Shown: positions 26,355 through 37,266, counted from the first letter of the stretch. The stretch: DNA of 64,000 nucleotides from Mycobacterium sp. GA-2829 (GCF_001499965.1 NZ_LQIT01000001.1:1-64000); one strand, 5' to 3'. Translations and numbers: made by a program. The notes: generated from the sequence alone by a model not told the origin.

Positions 26355-28151
26355 TCACAGCCCCAGGTCTGCCTCGAACGCACCCTCTTCGAGTCGCCGT
26401 TTGATCGTGGTCAGGAAGCGACCGGCGTCGGCGCCGTCGATGAGGCGGTGGTCGTAGGTCAGGGGCAGGTAGCACACGGACCGCACACCGATGAGCTCGT
26501 TGCCGTACTCGTCGACGATCACCCGCGGCCGCTTCACGATCGCGCCGGTGCCGAGCATCGCCGCCTGCGGCGGGACCAGGATCGGCGTGTCGAACAGCGC
26601 GCCCTGGCTGCCGATGTTGGTGATCGTGAACGTGCCGCCCGACAGCTCATCCGGTTTGAGGTCACCGGAGCGGGCGCGCGCCGCGATGTCGGCGATCGCG
26701 CGGGCCAGGCCCGCCAGCGACAGGTCGCCGGCGTTCTTGATCACCGGCGACAGCAGACCCTGCTCGGTGTCGACCGCGAAGCCGAGGTGCTCGGCGTCGT
26801 AGTAGGTGATCTCCTTGCTGTCCTCGTTGTAGCTGGCGTTGATGTTCGGATGCTGTTTGAGCGCGTCGATGACGGCCCGCGCGATGAACGGCAGGTAGGT
26901 CAGGTTGACGCCCTCGCGTTCGGCGAAGTCGTTCTTCGCCTTGGCCCGCAGCGCCACGATCTTGGTCATGTCGACCTCGTGGGTCTGCGTCAACTGCGCT
27001 GTGGCCTGCAGGGATTCGCGCGTCTTCTTCGCCGTCAGCTGACGGATCCGGTTGGCCTTCTGCGTGGTGCCGCGCAGGTGCGCCAACGGGGCGTCGGCAG
27101 CATTGGCGTTCGGCCCGGCGGTCGAGGCGGCCGGCGTCTTGCCGGGGGCTTCGGCGGCCTCCTCGGTGTCCGACGCGGGGGCCTTCTTCGCCTCCGCCGC
27201 GGCGAGCACGTCCTGCTTACGGATGCGCCCACCCACGCCGGTGCCCTTCACCGATGCCAGGTCGACGTCGTGCTCGGCGGCCAGCTTGCGCACCAGCGGA
27301 GTGACGTACGGACCGCTGCCGTCGCCGGACTCGGCCTCCTCCTGCTTGGGCTCGGGCTTCGACTCCTTCTTGGGCTCCGGCTTCGACTCCTGTTTCGGCT
27401 CGGGCGCGCTCTCCTCCGACGGCTTCGACTCGGGCTTGGTCTGCTTGGGTTCCGGTTCTGGCTCGGGTTCCGGTTCGGGCTCGGGCTCGGGTTCCGGCTC
27501 GCTGTCGGCCTCGTCGGCGTCACCGATGCGCGCCAGTTCGCCGCCGACCTCGACGGTGTCGTCCTCCTCGGCGATGATCTCGAGCAGCGTGCCCGCCACC
27601 GGCGACGGGATCTCGGTGTCCACCTTGTCGGTCGACACCTCCAGCAGCGGCTCGTCGACCTCGACGGAGTCGCCGACCTTCTTCAGCCACCGGGTGACCG
27701 TGCCCTCGGTGACCGACTCGCCGAGTTCGGGCATCTTCACCGGAGTCGCCGAACCTGACGACTTCGGCTTCGACTCCTTCTTCGGTTCGGGCTCCGGCTC
27801 CGGCTCGGGCTCGGGCTCGCTCTCGGATTCCTCCTCGGCGGCCGGCTCATCCTGGTCCTCTTCCTCCGACTCGTCATCGGAAGACTCGTCTGAGGATTCA
27901 CCCGAGTCCTCACCCGCGTCGCCGATGACGGCGAGCTCGCCGCCGACCTCGACCGTGTCGTCCTCCTGGGCCACGATCTTCTGCAGCACACCGGAAGCTG
28001 GGGACGGGATCTCGGTGTCGACCTTGTCGGTCGAGACCTCGAGTAGGGGTTCGTCCTGTTCGACCGTGTCACCCTCTTGCTTGAGCCACCGGGTGACGGT
28101 GCCTTCGGTGACACTCTCGCCGAGAGCGGGCATCTGAACAGAGACGGCCAT
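26355..28151 (-). CDS. dlaT: Dihydrolipoamide acyltransferase E2 (DlaT/SucB)
   Basis: A 598-aa E2 core enzyme. Two lipoyl domains carry lipoylated Lys43 and Lys176, each in [15 protein letters not shown] peripheral subunit-binding domain follows ([20 protein letters not shown]). The C-terminal catalytic domain ends with the active-site [11 protein letters not shown]. In mycobacteria this protein is E2 of pyruvate dehydrogenase and also part of an antioxidant system with Lpd and AhpC/AhpD. The linkers are acidic and have long Glu-Pro repeats (near residues 110-123 and after the second lipoyl domain), making it longer than the M. tuberculosis protein (about 553 aa). GAAGGAGC precedes ATG 28151. 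It depends on lipB and lipA just downstream. Confidence 0.96.
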   Translation of the reverse strand: MAVSVQMPALGESVTEGTVTRWLKQEGDTVEQDEPLLEVSTDKVDTEIPSPASGVLQKIVAQEDDTVEVGGELAVIGDAGEDSGESSDESSDDESEEEDQDEPAAEEESESEPEPEPEPEPEPKKESKPKSSGSATPVKMPELGESVTEGTVTRWLKKVGDSVEVDEPLLEVSTDKVDTEIPSPVAGTLLEIIAEEDDTVEVGGELARIGDADEADSEPEPEPEPEPEPEPEPEPKQTKPESKPSEESAPEPKQESKPEPKKESKPEPKQEEAESGDGSGPYVTPLVRKLAAEHDVDLASVKGTGVGGRIRKQDVLAAAEAKKAPASDTEEAAEAPGKTPAASTAGPNANAADAPLAHLRGTTQKANRIRQLTAKKTRESLQATAQLTQTHEVDMTKIVALRAKAKNDFAEREGVNLTYLPFIARAVIDALKQHPNINASYNEDSKEITYYDAEHLGFAVDTEQGLLSPVIKNAGDLSLAGLARAIADIAARARSGDLKPDELSGGTFTITNIGSQGALFDTPILVPPQAAMLGTGAIVKRPRVIVDEYGNELIGVRSVCYLPLTYDHRLIDGADAGRFLTTIKRRLEEGAFEADLGL

Positions 28152-28298
28152 GTGTGTTGGCTCCTTCGAACGATCAGTCGCAGGGGTGGGCGAACTCGCG
28201 CCCCATCCTTCCACGTTCATACCCAGCTTTCGCCGAGAGACTCGGCAACAGCTCGCTCTGGCACTATCAAGAGGGATCCGACGAGAGCCGAGGACGAC

Positions 28299-28649
28299 GT
28301 GGGACTGTTCGACAGGTTGCGCGGGCGCCGCACCGCGCGCGGCGACGGCCGCAATCCCGCGGCCGACCTCCAGTACCTGCGCCAATGGGTGGCCGAACAC
28401 CGCGGCGTCGAGGCCTACATCGAACCGAAGACCACGGTCACCGACGTCACCGTCGTCCTCGTCGCCGCCGACGGGGAATGGACCAGGCGTCGCGCCGGGG
28501 GAGACTCGGGTGCCAGGAAGCTGTCCGACCGACTCAAGATCCCCGTCTACGACGTCCAGAAAGTCGGCTACCCGCAGCGCATGCGCGACTATGACGCCCG
28601 CAGGCGTATCGAACGCAAACGCGCCGCCCGCCGCGAACTCGAAGGGTGA
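28299..28649 (+). CDS. Conserved hypothetical protein upstream of ephD
   Basis: A 116-aa protein starting [17 protein letters not shown]. The middle ([26 protein letters not shown]) looks like a small alpha-beta fold and the C terminus is strongly basic ([16 protein letters not shown]). I do not recognise a characterised family. GTG 28299 is preceded by GAGGA; earlier in-frame codons run into the divergent dlaT promoter region. It overlaps the possible GTG start of ephD by 4 nt, so the two form an operon. A nucleic-acid or ribosome contact would fit the basic tail but is speculation. Confidence 0.75.
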   Translation: MGLFDRLRGRRTARGDGRNPAADLQYLRQWVAEHRGVEAYIEPKTTVTDVTVVLVAADGEWTRRRAGGDSGARKLSDRLKIPVYDVQKVGYPQRMRDYDARRRIERKRAARRELEG

Positions 28650-28657
28650 ACCGCCAC

Positions 28658-30424
28658 ATGTCCCGACCCGCACCCCGTTTCGTCGACAGCACCGACGGCG
28701 CGCGCATCGCGGTCTACGAACAGGGCAACACCGACGGACCCACGGTCGTCCTCGTGCACGGCTGGCCCGATTCACACGTCGTCTGGGACGGCGTCGCCGC
28801 CGAACTCGCCGACCACTTCCACGTCGTGCGCTACGACAACCGCGGCGTCAGCCCCACCTCGGCGCCCAAACGCGCGTCGGCCTACACCACCGCGCACTAC
28901 GCCGACGACTTCGCCGCCGTCACCGCCGCGGTCGCGCCCGGACAACGCGTCCACGTGGTCGCCCACGACTGGGGTTCGACGGGGATGTGGGAGTACCTGA
29001 CCCGCGCAGAGGCCGCCGAACGCGTCGCGTCGTTCACCTCGCTGTCGGGTCCGAGCGTCGACCACGTCTACCGCTACGTCATCGACGGGCTCAAACGGCC
29101 CTACCGGATCCGCCGCCTCGGGCGTGCGCTCAGCCAGTTCGCCCGGTTGACCTACATGATCCTGCTGTCGGTGCCGCTGCTGGCGCCGGTGCTCGTGCGC
29201 GCATTCATCGCCGAGGGACTGCGCCAGTACCAGCGGGTCGGCGAGAAGGTGCCGGCCGACCGGCTGCTGCACTCGGACACCTACCACGCCGACGCCGCGC
29301 GCAGCGTGAAGGTGTACCGCGCCAACTACTTCCGCTCGATCCTCTCGCCGCGCCCGGTGCGGCCCGTCGAGGTGCCCGTGCAGTTGATCGTCAACACCGG
29401 CGATGCGTTCATCCGGCCCTATGTGTACGACGAGATCGGCCAGTGGGTGCCGCGGCTGTGGCGCCGCGAACTGCGCGCAGGCCACTGGTCGCCGATGTCG
29501 CACGCGCCGGTGATCGCCCGCGCGGTCACCGAACTCGCCGAGCACGTCGACGGCGGGCCCGCCAGTCGCGAACTGCGCCGGGCCCGGGTCGGCGAGTCGG
29601 GCGAATACTTCTCGGACACACTGGTTTCGGTGACCGGTGCCGGTAGCGGGATCGGCCGTGAGACCGCGCTGGCGTTCGCCCGCGAAGGCGCAGAACTGGT
29701 CGTCAGCGACATCGACGAGGCCAGGGCGAAAGAGACCGCGGCCGCGATCGAGGCCGCCGGCGGCACCGCGCACGCCTACCGCCTCGACGTCTCCGACGCC
29801 GACGCGGTCGAACGGTTCGCCGACGAGGTGTGCGCCGCCCACGGCGTGCCCGACATCGTCGTCAACAACGCCGGTGTCGGACAGGCGGGCCGCTTCCTCG
29901 ACACCCCGCGCGACCAGTGGGACCGGGTGCTCGACGTCAATCTCGGCGGTGTGGTCAACGGTTGCCGGGCGTTCGCCCGCCGGCTCGTCGAGCGGGGGAC
30001 CGGCGGCCACATCGTCAACGTCGCGTCGATGGCGTCGTACGCGCCGCTGCAGTCGCTCAACGCCTACTGCACGTCCAAGGCCGCGGTGTACATGTTCTCC
30101 GACTGCCTGCGCGCCGAACTCGATGAGGCGGGGATCGGGTTGACCACGATCTGCCCCAGCACGGTCAACACCAACATCGTCCGGGACACGCGCATCCACG
30201 CCCCGGCCGACCGCACCGGCGACGTCGCCGGGCGGCGCGGGCAACTGCAGAAGGTGTTCGCGCTGCGCCGCTACGGGCCGGACAAGGCGGCCAAGGCGAT
30301 CGTCGCGGCGGTCAAGGCGAACAAGGCGATCCGGCCGGTGATGCCGGAGGCGTACTTCGTCTACGGCGTCTCCCGGGTGCTGCCGCAGGCGTTGCGCAGC
30401 ACCGCCCGCGGCCGGGTGCTCTAA
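28658..30424 (+). CDS. ephD: EphD: alpha/beta epoxide hydrolase fused to a short-chain dehydrogenase
   Basis: A 588-aa fusion. Residues 1-300 are an alpha/beta hydrolase with HGWPDS, the nucleophile Asp in VAHDWGS, and the closing GDAFIRP and AGHWSP. Residues about 325-588 are a Rossmann SDR with [12 protein letters not shown] and the catalytic YCTSK. The M. tuberculosis orthologue (Rv2214c) has the same two-domain layout and has been linked to mycolic acid maturation in mycobacteria with epoxy-mycolates. GTG 28646 (GTGA overlap with the previous gene) is an alternative start; ATG 28658 has better spacing from GAAGGG. The stop shares CTAA with the convergent pepB. Confidence 0.94.
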   Translation: MSRPAPRFVDSTDGARIAVYEQGNTDGPTVVLVHGWPDSHVVWDGVAAELADHFHVVRYDNRGVSPTSAPKRASAYTTAHYADDFAAVTAAVAPGQRVHVVAHDWGSTGMWEYLTRAEAAERVASFTSLSGPSVDHVYRYVIDGLKRPYRIRRLGRALSQFARLTYMILLSVPLLAPVLVRAFIAEGLRQYQRVGEKVPADRLLHSDTYHADAARSVKVYRANYFRSILSPRPVRPVEVPVQLIVNTGDAFIRPYVYDEIGQWVPRLWRRELRAGHWSPMSHAPVIARAVTELAEHVDGGPASRELRRARVGESGEYFSDTLVSVTGAGSGIGRETALAFAREGAELVVSDIDEARAKETAAAIEAAGGTAHAYRLDVSDADAVERFADEVCAAHGVPDIVVNNAGVGQAGRFLDTPRDQWDRVLDVNLGGVVNGCRAFARRLVERGTGGHIVNVASMASYAPLQSLNAYCTSKAAVYMFSDCLRAELDEAGIGLTTICPSTVNTNIVRDTRIHAPADRTGDVAGRRGQLQKVFALRRYGPDKAAKAIVAAVKANKAIRPVMPEAYFVYGVSRVLPQALRSTARGRVL

Positions 30425-31935
30425 CCCGCCCTGGAGATGTCCTCCAGGACCGCGAACATCGTCCGCGTCGGCACCCCGGTGCCGCCCTTACCTGTGTAAC
30501 CCCAAGGACCGCCGGAGTTGTACGCCGGACCCGCGACGTCGATGTGCGCCCACTCCACACCGTCGGCGACGAACTCGCGCAGGTAGGTGCCCGCGACGAG
30601 CATGCCCGCGAAGCGCGAACCGCTGACGTTGGCCAGGTCGGCGACCGTTGACTTCAGGTCGTCCTTGAGCTCCTCGGGCAGCGGCATCGCCCATGCGTTC
30701 TCGCCGACCTGCTGCGACAGGCTCGCCACCCGGTCGCGGAACGCGTCGCTGCCCATCACACCCGGCGTCCGCGAGCCGAGCGCCACGGTCTGGGCGCCGG
30801 TCAGCGTCGACGTCTCGATCAGGTAGTCCGGCTCGTCCTCGCACGCGCGCACGATCGCGTCGGCCAGGATCAGCCGGCCCTCGGCGTCGGTGTTGAGCAC
30901 CTCGACGGTGGTGCCGCCGTACTGGGTGAGGACATCGCCGGGTCGCTGCGCGGTCGCCGACGGCATGTTCTCGGCCATCGGCACGGTCGCGATCACGTCG
31001 ATCGGCAGGTTCTGCTTGGCCGCCAGCACGACGGTGGCGATCACCGCGGCCGCCCCGCCCATGTCGGAGGTCATGTGGTGCATGTTGGCCGCGGGCTTGA
31101 TCGAGATGCCGCCGGTGTCGAACGTGATGCCCTTGCCGACCAGCGCGACCTTCTTGCCCTTCCGTTTCGCGCCCTTGTGGCTCAGCCGCACCATCCGCGG
31201 CGGCCGCGATGACCCCTTGCCGACCCCGACGATGCCGCCGTACCCGTTCTTGGCCAGCGCCTTGTCGTCGAGGATCTCGACGGTCAGCCCGGCGGACTCA
31301 CCGAGCGCCCTGGCGCGCTTGGCGAACTCGTCGGGGTAGAGGTGGCTGGGCGGGGTGTTCACGAAATCCCGGGCGGTCGCGACGGCGGTCGCGATGTCGG
31401 TGGCGCGCTGCGCGGCGTCGCGGGCGTTGCCCTTGGACTCCTTCGACAGCGCCGTGATCGCGCGCAGACCGCCGTCCTTCGGTGCGGTCTTGTCGCTGCG
31501 GAACTCGGTGAAGCGGTAGGCGCCGAGGATCAGACCCTCGATCGCCGCGCCGAGGTCGAGCACCGACAGCGTCGTCAACACCGCGGCGACCTTGTCGAGC
31601 GAGCGGGCCGCGACGCCGGACACCCGTCGCACGGTGTCGGCGGGCCACTCGTCGCGGTCCTTGCCGAGACCGACGGTCAGCACGCTGGCGACCGGGAGCG
31701 ACGACACGACGAGGCGGTGGGTCTGGCCCTCCCCGCCGGTGGCGCCGAGCGCGGTGAGGGCGGCCTCGATCTCGCGGACGGCGTCGTCGGCGAGGAACGG
31801 ATCGCGGGTGAGGACCGCGGCCGCGTCGCCGCGGGAGACGACCGGGACGATCAGCACGGCCTCGCCCACACCGCGACGCGGGATGGAGGAACTGACGGTG
31901 ACGACGGGGGCCTGGTAGCCGGGATCGGTGCTCAC
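30421..31935 (-). CDS. pepB: Cytosolic leucyl aminopeptidase (M17)
   Basis: A 504-aa two-metal exopeptidase that removes N-terminal residues, especially Leu. The M17 signature NTDAEGRL is present. Other metal and catalytic segments are [13 protein letters not shown], with the catalytic Lys, and [13 protein letters not shown] 31935 is chosen because a TAGGGT element lies 8 nt upstream and the protein start ([14 protein letters not shown]) fits the family. Longer starts would run through gcvT. The promoter overlaps that of the divergent gcvT, and the stop codon overlaps that of ephD. Confidence 0.95.
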   Translation of the reverse strand: MSTDPGYQAPVVTVSSSIPRRGVGEAVLIVPVVSRGDAAAVLTRDPFLADDAVREIEAALTALGATGGEGQTHRLVVSSLPVASVLTVGLGKDRDEWPADTVRRVSGVAARSLDKVAAVLTTLSVLDLGAAIEGLILGAYRFTEFRSDKTAPKDGGLRAITALSKESKGNARDAAQRATDIATAVATARDFVNTPPSHLYPDEFAKRARALGESAGLTVEILDDKALAKNGYGGIVGVGKGSSRPPRMVRLSHKGAKRKGKKVALVGKGITFDTGGISIKPAANMHHMTSDMGGAAAVIATVVLAAKQNLPIDVIATVPMAENMPSATAQRPGDVLTQYGGTTVEVLNTDAEGRLILADAIVRACEDEPDYLIETSTLTGAQTVALGSRTPGVMGSDAFRDRVASLSQQVGENAWAMPLPEELKDDLKSTVADLANVSGSRFAGMLVAGTYLREFVADGVEWAHIDVAGPAYNSGGPWGYTGKGGTGVPTRTMFAVLEDISRAG

Positions 31936-31943
31936 GAGAAACC

Positions 31944-31953
31944 ACCCTAAGGT
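31944..31953. promoter_or_regulatory. Overlapping divergent -10 elements of pepB and gcvT
   Basis: ACCCTAAGGT reads TAAGGT (31948-31953) on the plus strand, 7 nt before gcvT GTG 31961. On the minus strand it reads TAGGGT (31949-31944), 8 nt before pepB GTG 31935. The two hexamers share two base pairs, so RNA polymerase cannot occupy both at once. Both transcripts are predicted to be leaderless. Confidence 0.55.
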
Positions 31954-31960
31954 GTGAAGC

Positions 31961-33055
31961 GTGAGTGAACCCCTGCACGGCCCCCTGGAAGACCGGCACC
32001 GCGAGCTGGGTGCCACGTTCGCCGAGTTCGGCGGCTGGCTGATGCCGGTGTCCTACGCGGGCACGGTCGGCGAGCACACCGCCACCCGCACGACGGTCGG
32101 ACTGTTCGACGTCAGCCATCTTGGCAAGGCGCTGGTGCGCGGTCCGGGCGCGGCGGCCTACGTCAACTCCGCGCTCACCAACGACCTCAACCGCATCGGG
32201 CCCGGTAAGGCGCAATACACGTTGTGCTGCAACGACTCCGGCGGGGTGATCGACGACCTGATCGCCTACTACGTCTCCGACGACGAGATCTTCCTGGTAC
32301 CGAACGCCGCCAACACCGCCGCGGTGGTGGCCTCGCTGGCCGACCGTGCGCCCGAGGGGATCACCGTCACCGACGAGCACCGCTCCTACGCGGTACTGGC
32401 GGTGCAGGGCCCGAAGAGCGCGGAGGTGCTCGGCGGCCTTGGGCTGCCCACCGACATGGACTACATGGGATACGCCGACGCCGACCTGAACGGCATGACC
32501 GTGCGGGTCTGCCGCACCGGCTACACCGGTGAGCACGGCTACGAACTGCTGCCGCGGTGGGACGACGCACCGGCGGTGTTCGACGCGCTGGTGGAGGCCG
32601 TGCGGACCGCGGGTGGTGAGCTGGCCGGGCTCGGCGCCCGCGACACCCTGCGCACCGAGATGGGCTACCCGCTGCACGGCCACGAGCTGTCCCCGGAGAT
32701 CTCGCCGCTGCAGGCCCGCTGCGGCTGGGCGGTCGGTTGGCGCAAAGACGCCTTCTGGGGCCGCGAGGCGCTGCTGGCCGAGAAGGAGGCAGGCCCGAGG
32801 CGACTGCTGCGCGGGCTGCGCGCGGTCGGACGCGGCGTGCTGCGGCCGGACCTCACCGTGTTCGACGGGGACACCGCGGTCGGGGCGACGACGTCGGGCA
32901 CGTTCTCGCCGAGCCTGAAGGTGGGCATCGCGCTGGCGCTGCTCGACACCGACCGCGACATCGCCGACGGGGCCCGCGTCGAGGTCGACGTGCGCGGCAG
33001 GCGTGTCGAGTGCGAGGTCGTCAAGCCCCCGTTCGTCACCGCGAAAACCCGCTAG
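31961..33055 (+). CDS. gcvT: Aminomethyltransferase (glycine cleavage T protein)
   Basis: A 364-aa enzyme of the glycine cleavage system that releases ammonia from the aminomethyl-lipoyl H protein and forms methylene-THF. Signatures are [42 protein letters not shown] and the C-terminal [20 protein letters not shown]. Normal length. It has no H- or P-protein partner nearby. It starts with a leaderless GTG and is followed after 23 nt by ilvE, which has its own promoter. No glycine riboswitch fits in the 25-nt gap upstream. Confidence 0.95.
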   Translation: MSEPLHGPLEDRHRELGATFAEFGGWLMPVSYAGTVGEHTATRTTVGLFDVSHLGKALVRGPGAAAYVNSALTNDLNRIGPGKAQYTLCCNDSGGVIDDLIAYYVSDDEIFLVPNAANTAAVVASLADRAPEGITVTDEHRSYAVLAVQGPKSAEVLGGLGLPTDMDYMGYADADLNGMTVRVCRTGYTGEHGYELLPRWDDAPAVFDALVEAVRTAGGELAGLGARDTLRTEMGYPLHGHELSPEISPLQARCGWAVGWRKDAFWGREALLAEKEAGPRRLLRGLRAVGRGVLRPDLTVFDGDTAVGATTSGTFSPSLKVGIALALLDTDRDIADGARVEVDVRGRRVECEVVKPPFVTAKTR

Positions 33056-33065
33056 CCACCGGAGA

Positions 33066-33071
33066 TACAAT
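33066..33071 (+). promoter_or_regulatory. Predicted -10 of leaderless ilvE
   Basis: TACAAT, close to the full -10 consensus, ends 7 nt before ATG 33079. It sits in the 23-nt gap after gcvT. Confidence 0.55.
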
Positions 33072-33078
33072 TCTTCCC

Positions 33079-34185
33079 ATGACTGACGGCCCCCTCGAGT
33101 TCACCGTTCACCGCAACGCGGAGCCGGCGACCGACGAGGTACGCGCCGAGATCCTGGCCAACCCCGGCTTCGGCCGCTACCACACCGACCACATGGTCTC
33201 GATCGACTGGACCGTCGACGCCGGCTGGCACAACGCGCAGGTGATCCCGTACGGCCCGATCCAGCTCGACCCGTCGGCGGTCGTCCTGCACTACGCGCAG
33301 GAGATCTTCGAGGGGCTCAAGGCCTACCGCTGGGCCGACGGTTCGGTGGTGTCGTTCCGTCCGGAGGCCAACGCCGCCCGACTGCGCTCCTCGGCGCGCC
33401 GGATCGCCATCCCGGAACTGCCCGAGGAGGTCTTCCTCGATTCGCTGCGGCGGCTCATCGCGATCGACGAGCAGTGGGTGCCGCCCGCCGGCGGTGAGGA
33501 GTCGCTGTACCTGCGGCCGTTCATCATCGCGACCGAACCGGGCCTCGGTGTCCGGCCGGCCAACGAGTACCGCTACCTGCTGATCGCCTCACCCGCCGGG
33601 GCGTACTTCCCGCGCGGCATCAAACCGGTCAGCGTGTGGCTGTCGCACGAGTACGTGCGCGCGAGCCCCGGCGGCACCGGTGCGGCGAAGTTCGGCGGGA
33701 ACTACGCGGCGTCGCTGCTCGCGCAGGCGCAGGCCGCCGAGAACGGGTGCGACCAGGTGGTGTGGCTGGACGCGATCGAACGCCGCTATGTCGAAGAGAT
33801 GGGCGGGATGAACCTGTTCTTCGTGTTCGGCAGCGGGGGTTCGGCCCGGCTGGTGACGCCCGAGCTGAGCGGGTCGCTGCTGCCGGGGATCACGCGAAAT
33901 TCGTTGCTGCAGTTGGCCACCGACGCCGGGTTCAGCATCGAGGAACGCAAGATCGACGTCGACGAATGGCAGAAGAAGGCCGCCGCGGGTGAGATCAGCG
34001 AGGTCTTCGCGTGCGGTACCGCCGCGGTGATCACACCGGTCAGCCACGTCAAACACCACGACGGTGAGTTCACCATCGCCGACGGCGAACCCGGCGAGAT
34101 CACGATGGCGCTGCGCGACACGCTCACCGGCATCCAGCGCGGCACCTTCGCCGATACCCACGGCTGGATGTCGCGGCTCAACTGA
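33079..34185 (+). CDS. ilvE: Branched-chain amino acid aminotransferase
   Basis: A 368-aa PLP enzyme of fold type IV, the same length as M. tuberculosis IlvE. It catalyses the last step of Val, Leu and Ile synthesis and acts in methionine regeneration. The Schiff-base Lys lies in [13 protein letters not shown]. Conserved parts are [30 protein letters not shown] and the phosphate-binding [15 protein letters not shown] 33079 was chosen over frames running back through gcvT. It ends 4 nt before the stop of the convergent cobS. Confidence 0.96.
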   Translation: MTDGPLEFTVHRNAEPATDEVRAEILANPGFGRYHTDHMVSIDWTVDAGWHNAQVIPYGPIQLDPSAVVLHYAQEIFEGLKAYRWADGSVVSFRPEANAARLRSSARRIAIPELPEEVFLDSLRRLIAIDEQWVPPAGGEESLYLRPFIIATEPGLGVRPANEYRYLLIASPAGAYFPRGIKPVSVWLSHEYVRASPGGTGAAKFGGNYAASLLAQAQAAENGCDQVVWLDAIERRYVEEMGGMNLFFVFGSGGSARLVTPELSGSLLPGITRNSLLQLATDAGFSIEERKIDVDEWQKKAAAGEISEVFACGTAAVITPVSHVKHHDGEFTIADGEPGEITMALRDTLTGIQRGTFADTHGWMSRLN

Positions 34186-34189
34186 GCGA

Positions 34190-34936
34190 TCAGCGGATCA
34201 GGAGGCCGACGGCGACCAACGTCGTCGTCACCTCGACCGCGGCGCCCAGCACGTCACCGGTGATGCCGCCGAACCGGCGCACACAGTGCCGGACCAGCAG
34301 CGCGCACACACCCGCCGCGACCACCACGGCGAGCGGACCCTGCCAGAGCCGTTCGGTCGCTGGAACAGCAAGTGCGGCAACGACTGTCAGCCACACCAAC
34401 GCGACCGCGAGCGGCTGGGTGCCCGCCACGCTGCCGCCCAGTGCGCTGCCCGACGCCGCTGGCACCCCGCGCCGGCAGGCCACCAGCGCCGCGGCCCGGC
34501 CCGCCGTCACCGCCGCGACCACACTGGCCGCGCCCTGCCACCCACCGGGCAGCGCCGCGAACGCCGACGCCTGCGCGCCCACCGCCACCACCACCGCGGC
34601 CACACCGAACGGGCCCGCCGTCCCGTCGCGCATCACCTGTAGCGCACGCTCTGGCGCCCCGTAGCAGCCCAACCCGTCGACGGTGTCCGACAGCCCGTCG
34701 ATGTGCATGCCCCGGGTCGCGAGCAGCAGCACCGCCACCGCCAGCAGGCCCGTCAACGCGCTGTGCGGCCCGAACGCCCACGCACCCGCCCACAGCACCG
34801 CCGCGGCCAGCGCGCCCAGCGCGATCCCGACGACGGGCAGTGCGGTCAGCGTGCCGCGGCCCAGTGTCCCGATGCGCGACGCGGGTACCGGCAGCACGGT
34901 TCCGAACGCGAAAGCGCCTGCCAGGGAACGGATCAC
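34190..34936 (-). CDS. cobS: Adenosylcobinamide-GDP ribazoletransferase (cobalamin synthase)
   Basis: A 248-aa polytopic membrane enzyme that joins adenosylcobinamide-GDP and alpha-ribazole, the last assembly step of cobalamin. The hallmark [12 protein letters not shown] (Asp-rich, metal-binding) lies near residue 80, followed by [10 protein letters not shown]. About six hydrophobic segments cover the rest. The GTG start overlaps the cobT stop by 4 nt (GTGA), so it is the last gene of cobU-cobT-cobS. Confidence 0.94.
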   Translation of the reverse strand: MIRSLAGAFAFGTVLPVPASRIGTLGRGTLTALPVVGIALGALAAAVLWAGAWAFGPHSALTGLLAVAVLLLATRGMHIDGLSDTVDGLGCYGAPERALQVMRDGTAGPFGVAAVVVAVGAQASAFAALPGGWQGAASVVAAVTAGRAAALVACRRGVPAASGSALGGSVAGTQPLAVALVWLTVVAALAVPATERLWQGPLAVVVAAGVCALLVRHCVRRFGGITGDVLGAAVEVTTTLVAVGLLIR

Positions 34937-35967
34937 GACGAGACGCCGGCCTCGTCGAACGTGGCCATCCCGGCCAGCGCGGCGACCGCGGCGCGCACCA
35001 CCGGCAGCGCCACCGCCGCGCCGGTGCCCTCACCGAGCCGCATGCCCAGGTCGATGATCGGCGTGAGGCCGAGGCCGTCGAGGGCCAGGGTGTGGCCGGG
35101 TTCGGGGGAGCGGTGCCCGGCCTGCCACCACTGCCGCGCCCCCGGGGCGAGCCGGTCGGCCGCCAGCGCGGCAGCGGTCACCACGAGACCGTCCAGGAGC
35201 ACCGGGGTGCGCCGCACCGCGGCCTGTGCGACGAATCCCGCCATCGCGGCCAGATCGGCACCGCCGCAGATCCGCAGCAGCGCGACGGGGTCGGCCGCGA
35301 CGGTGCGGGCGCGGTACATCGCGTCGCGGACCGCCGCGGTCTTGCGCGCCCAGCCCGCGTCGTCGATGCCGGTGCCGCGACCCACCACGACGACGGGTTC
35401 GGAGTTCGTCAGCACCGCGATCAAAGCCGTTGCCGCCGTGGTGTTCCCGATACCCATGTCGCCGGCGATCAGCAGGTCGGCGCCGGAGTCGACCTCGTCG
35501 TCGGCCAGGCGTCGGCCGGCTTCGAGCGCTGCCTCGGTCTCGTCGTCGGTGAGCGCGTCCTCGACCGCGATGTTGCCGCTGCCGCGGCGCACCTTGACCG
35601 CACCGATCGCAGGTGTCAGCGGCTCGTCGCAGTTCACCGCGACGTCGACGACCCGCACACCCGCCCCGGCCACCTCGGCCAGCGCGTTGATCGCCGCCCC
35701 GCCCGCGGAGATGTTGGCGACCATCTGCGCGGTGACCTCCGCCGGATACGCCGACACCCCGGCCGCGGCGACACCGTGGTCCGCGGCGAACACCACCACC
35801 CGCGGTCGGCTGAACTGACGCGGCGGGCACACCCCCTGGCAGGCCGATACCCACACCGAGAGTTCCTCGAGCCGCCCGAGCGCACCCGCCGGCTTGGTCA
35901 GCCGGCCCTGCCGGGCCTGCGCCTCGGCGGCGGCGCCGGCGTCCGGTGGCACGACATCGGCGAACAT
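34933..35967 (-). CDS. cobT: Nicotinate-nucleotide-dimethylbenzimidazole phosphoribosyltransferase
   Basis: A 344-aa enzyme that makes alpha-ribazole phosphate for the lower ligand of cobalamin. It shows [34 protein letters not shown], the phosphate-binding [14 protein letters not shown] and the closing [23 protein letters not shown] with the catalytic Glu. ATG 35967 overlaps the cobU TGA by one base (TGATG). The GTG three bases earlier is also possible and both follow GAAGGAG. Length is close to the family norm (about 350). Confidence 0.95.
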   Translation of the reverse strand: MFADVVPPDAGAAAEAQARQGRLTKPAGALGRLEELSVWVSACQGVCPPRQFSRPRVVVFAADHGVAAAGVSAYPAEVTAQMVANISAGGAAINALAEVAGAGVRVVDVAVNCDEPLTPAIGAVKVRRGSGNIAVEDALTDDETEAALEAGRRLADDEVDSGADLLIAGDMGIGNTTAATALIAVLTNSEPVVVVGRGTGIDDAGWARKTAAVRDAMYRARTVAADPVALLRICGGADLAAMAGFVAQAAVRRTPVLLDGLVVTAAALAADRLAPGARQWWQAGHRSPEPGHTLALDGLGLTPIIDLGMRLGEGTGAAVALPVVRAAVAALAGMATFDEAGVSS

Positions 35968-36494
35968 CACGACGGCTCCTTCAACGTGAGCGGCTGGCCC
36001 GCCACGATCAGCACGACCCGCTCGCACGTCGCGGCCAACCTCTGGTTGAGGGTGCCGAGTTCGTCGGCGAACAGGCGGCCCGCCCTGGTGGCGGGCACGA
36101 CGGTCAGCCCGACTTCCGGGCTGACCAGCGTCAGGGGAGCGGTGAACGCGGCGACCGCGGCCACCAGCGCGTCGGCGCCGGTCGCCGGTGAGCCCCCGTT
36201 CCACGCGTCGCAGCGGTCCATCTCGGCGGTCAGCCAGCCGCCGATGTCGTCGACCAGGGTCGGCGCCGCGGGATCAGTGCGCAGCGCCGCGGCGACGTCG
36301 GTGGTCTCCACGGTCGACCAGTCCTCGGGTCTGCGCCGCCGGTGCGCGCTCACCCGCCGCGCCCATTCCTCGTCGCGATCGGCCCGGGCCCCGGTGGCCA
36401 CGTAGCGGACGGGACCTCGCGCCGCCGCAGCGATGTCGGCTTCGGCCCACTGCGATTTGCCCGAGCGGATGCCGCCGAGTACGAGCGTGCGCAC
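35967..36494 (-). CDS. cobU: Adenosylcobinamide kinase / guanylyltransferase
   Basis: A 175-aa bifunctional P-loop enzyme that phosphorylates adenosylcobinamide and attaches GMP. The Walker A motif GGIRSGKS is at the N terminus (about 6-13). [29 protein letters not shown] contains the guanylylated-His region, written here as its start [14 protein letters not shown] and the HRRRRP segment. Further conserved parts are LVDDIGGW and [18 protein letters not shown]. It starts with GTG 36494, 14 nt after the DUF3043 stop, leaving no room for a riboswitch. In M. tuberculosis cobU lies elsewhere, so the cluster is more complete here. Confidence 0.93.
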   Translation of the reverse strand: MRTLVLGGIRSGKSQWAEADIAAAARGPVRYVATGARADRDEEWARRVSAHRRRRPEDWSTVETTDVAAALRTDPAAPTLVDDIGGWLTAEMDRCDAWNGGSPATGADALVAAVAAFTAPLTLVSPEVGLTVVPATRAGRLFADELGTLNQRLAATCERVVLIVAGQPLTLKEPS

Positions 36495-36508
36495 CGTCGC
36501 CGGTCGCC

Positions 36509-37186
36509 TCAGGCGACTTTGGCGCCGCGCTCGACCTGCGGCCGCGGCGCGCGCATGCGGCGCAGCTGCGATGCCCGGCTGGCCGCGTAGAAGCCCAGCC
36601 GCCAACCCGATTCGGTGTTGCCGGGGAACTTCTCGTCGACCATGCGGTTGACCTTTCGGCCCACGATGAAGCCGTCGATGATCATGATCACGACCAGCAC
36701 CAGCATGGCCGGGGACAGCAGCCGCTGCACCTCGATGGACGGGACCGCGAGCATGACGAAGATCAGCGCCAGCGCGGCGGGCATGAACAGGCCCAGCACG
36801 TTGCGGCGCGAGTCGACGATGTCGCGGACGTAACGCCGCACCGGACCCTTGTCGCGGGGCAGCAGGTAGGCGTCGTCGCCGGCCATCATCTTCTCGCGGC
36901 GCTCGGCCATCGAGGCGCGGCGTTCGATCTTCTCTGCCTTGCGCTCTTCCTTGCTGAGCTTGGGCCCGCGCAGCTCCTTGCGGCGTTTGCGCGCCTCGGC
37001 GGCGGTCAGCGGGGCGGGCGCCACCGGACCGCGCCGCTTGGCCGCGTCGCGTTTGGGGGTCGGCCTGCCCTTCGGGGCGGTCCTGCGCTCACGGGCTTCG
37101 GCTTCGGTCTCGACGTGTGCCGGAGCCGCGGTCACCGCAGCGTCCTCGGGTCCCTCGTCATCGTTCTTACGGCCCAGCAGTTTCAC
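36509..37186 (-). CDS. DUF3043 membrane protein (Rv2206-like)
   Basis: A 225-aa protein. The N-terminal 105 residues are very basic and low in complexity (KLSKEERKAEKIERRASMAER), followed by two membrane segments at about 136-155 and 162-181 and a short basic tail. The family is conserved in actinobacteria and has no known function that I can name. The GTG start gives MKLLGRKNDDEG. It may share a transcript with cobUTS, 14 nt downstream, but a cobalamin role is only inferred from position. Confidence 0.87.
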   Translation of the reverse strand: MKLLGRKNDDEGPEDAAVTAAPAHVETEAEARERRTAPKGRPTPKRDAAKRRGPVAPAPLTAAEARKRRKELRGPKLSKEERKAEKIERRASMAERREKMMAGDDAYLLPRDKGPVRRYVRDIVDSRRNVLGLFMPAALALIFVMLAVPSIEVQRLLSPAMLVLVVIMIIDGFIVGRKVNRMVDEKFPGNTESGWRLGFYAASRASQLRRMRAPRPQVERGAKVA

Positions 37187-37193
37187 ACCCGCC

Positions 37194-37199
37194 AGATTA
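37194..37199 (-). promoter_or_regulatory. Predicted -10 of leaderless DUF3043 gene
   Basis: TAATCT on the minus strand ends 7 nt before GTG 37186. It would also serve the cobUTS genes if these are read through. Confidence 0.5.
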
Positions 37200-37260
37200 C
37201 TTGCCGGGGGAGCGGCGTCGGGCCGGCGGGAGTCACACCGGGAATAGGGCGAAAGCAAGG

Positions 37261-37266
37261 TACCGT
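37261..37266 (+). promoter_or_regulatory. Possible -10 of the HesB/ErpA gene
   Basis: TACCGT lies 72 nt before ATG 37339, giving a leader of about 65 nt with a good Shine-Dalgarno (AAAGGGAGAG). No clear -35 box. Confidence 0.3.

Noticed and set aside
27350..27870. Short repeated units in dlaT as a CRISPR-like array.
   Set aside because: They are in frame, code for Glu-Pro repeats of the lipoyl linker and have no spacers.
31936..31960. A glycine riboswitch before gcvT.
   Set aside because: Only 25 nt separate the divergent start codons, so there is no room.
36495..36508. A cobalamin riboswitch before cobU.
   Set aside because: The gap to the upstream gene is 14 nt.
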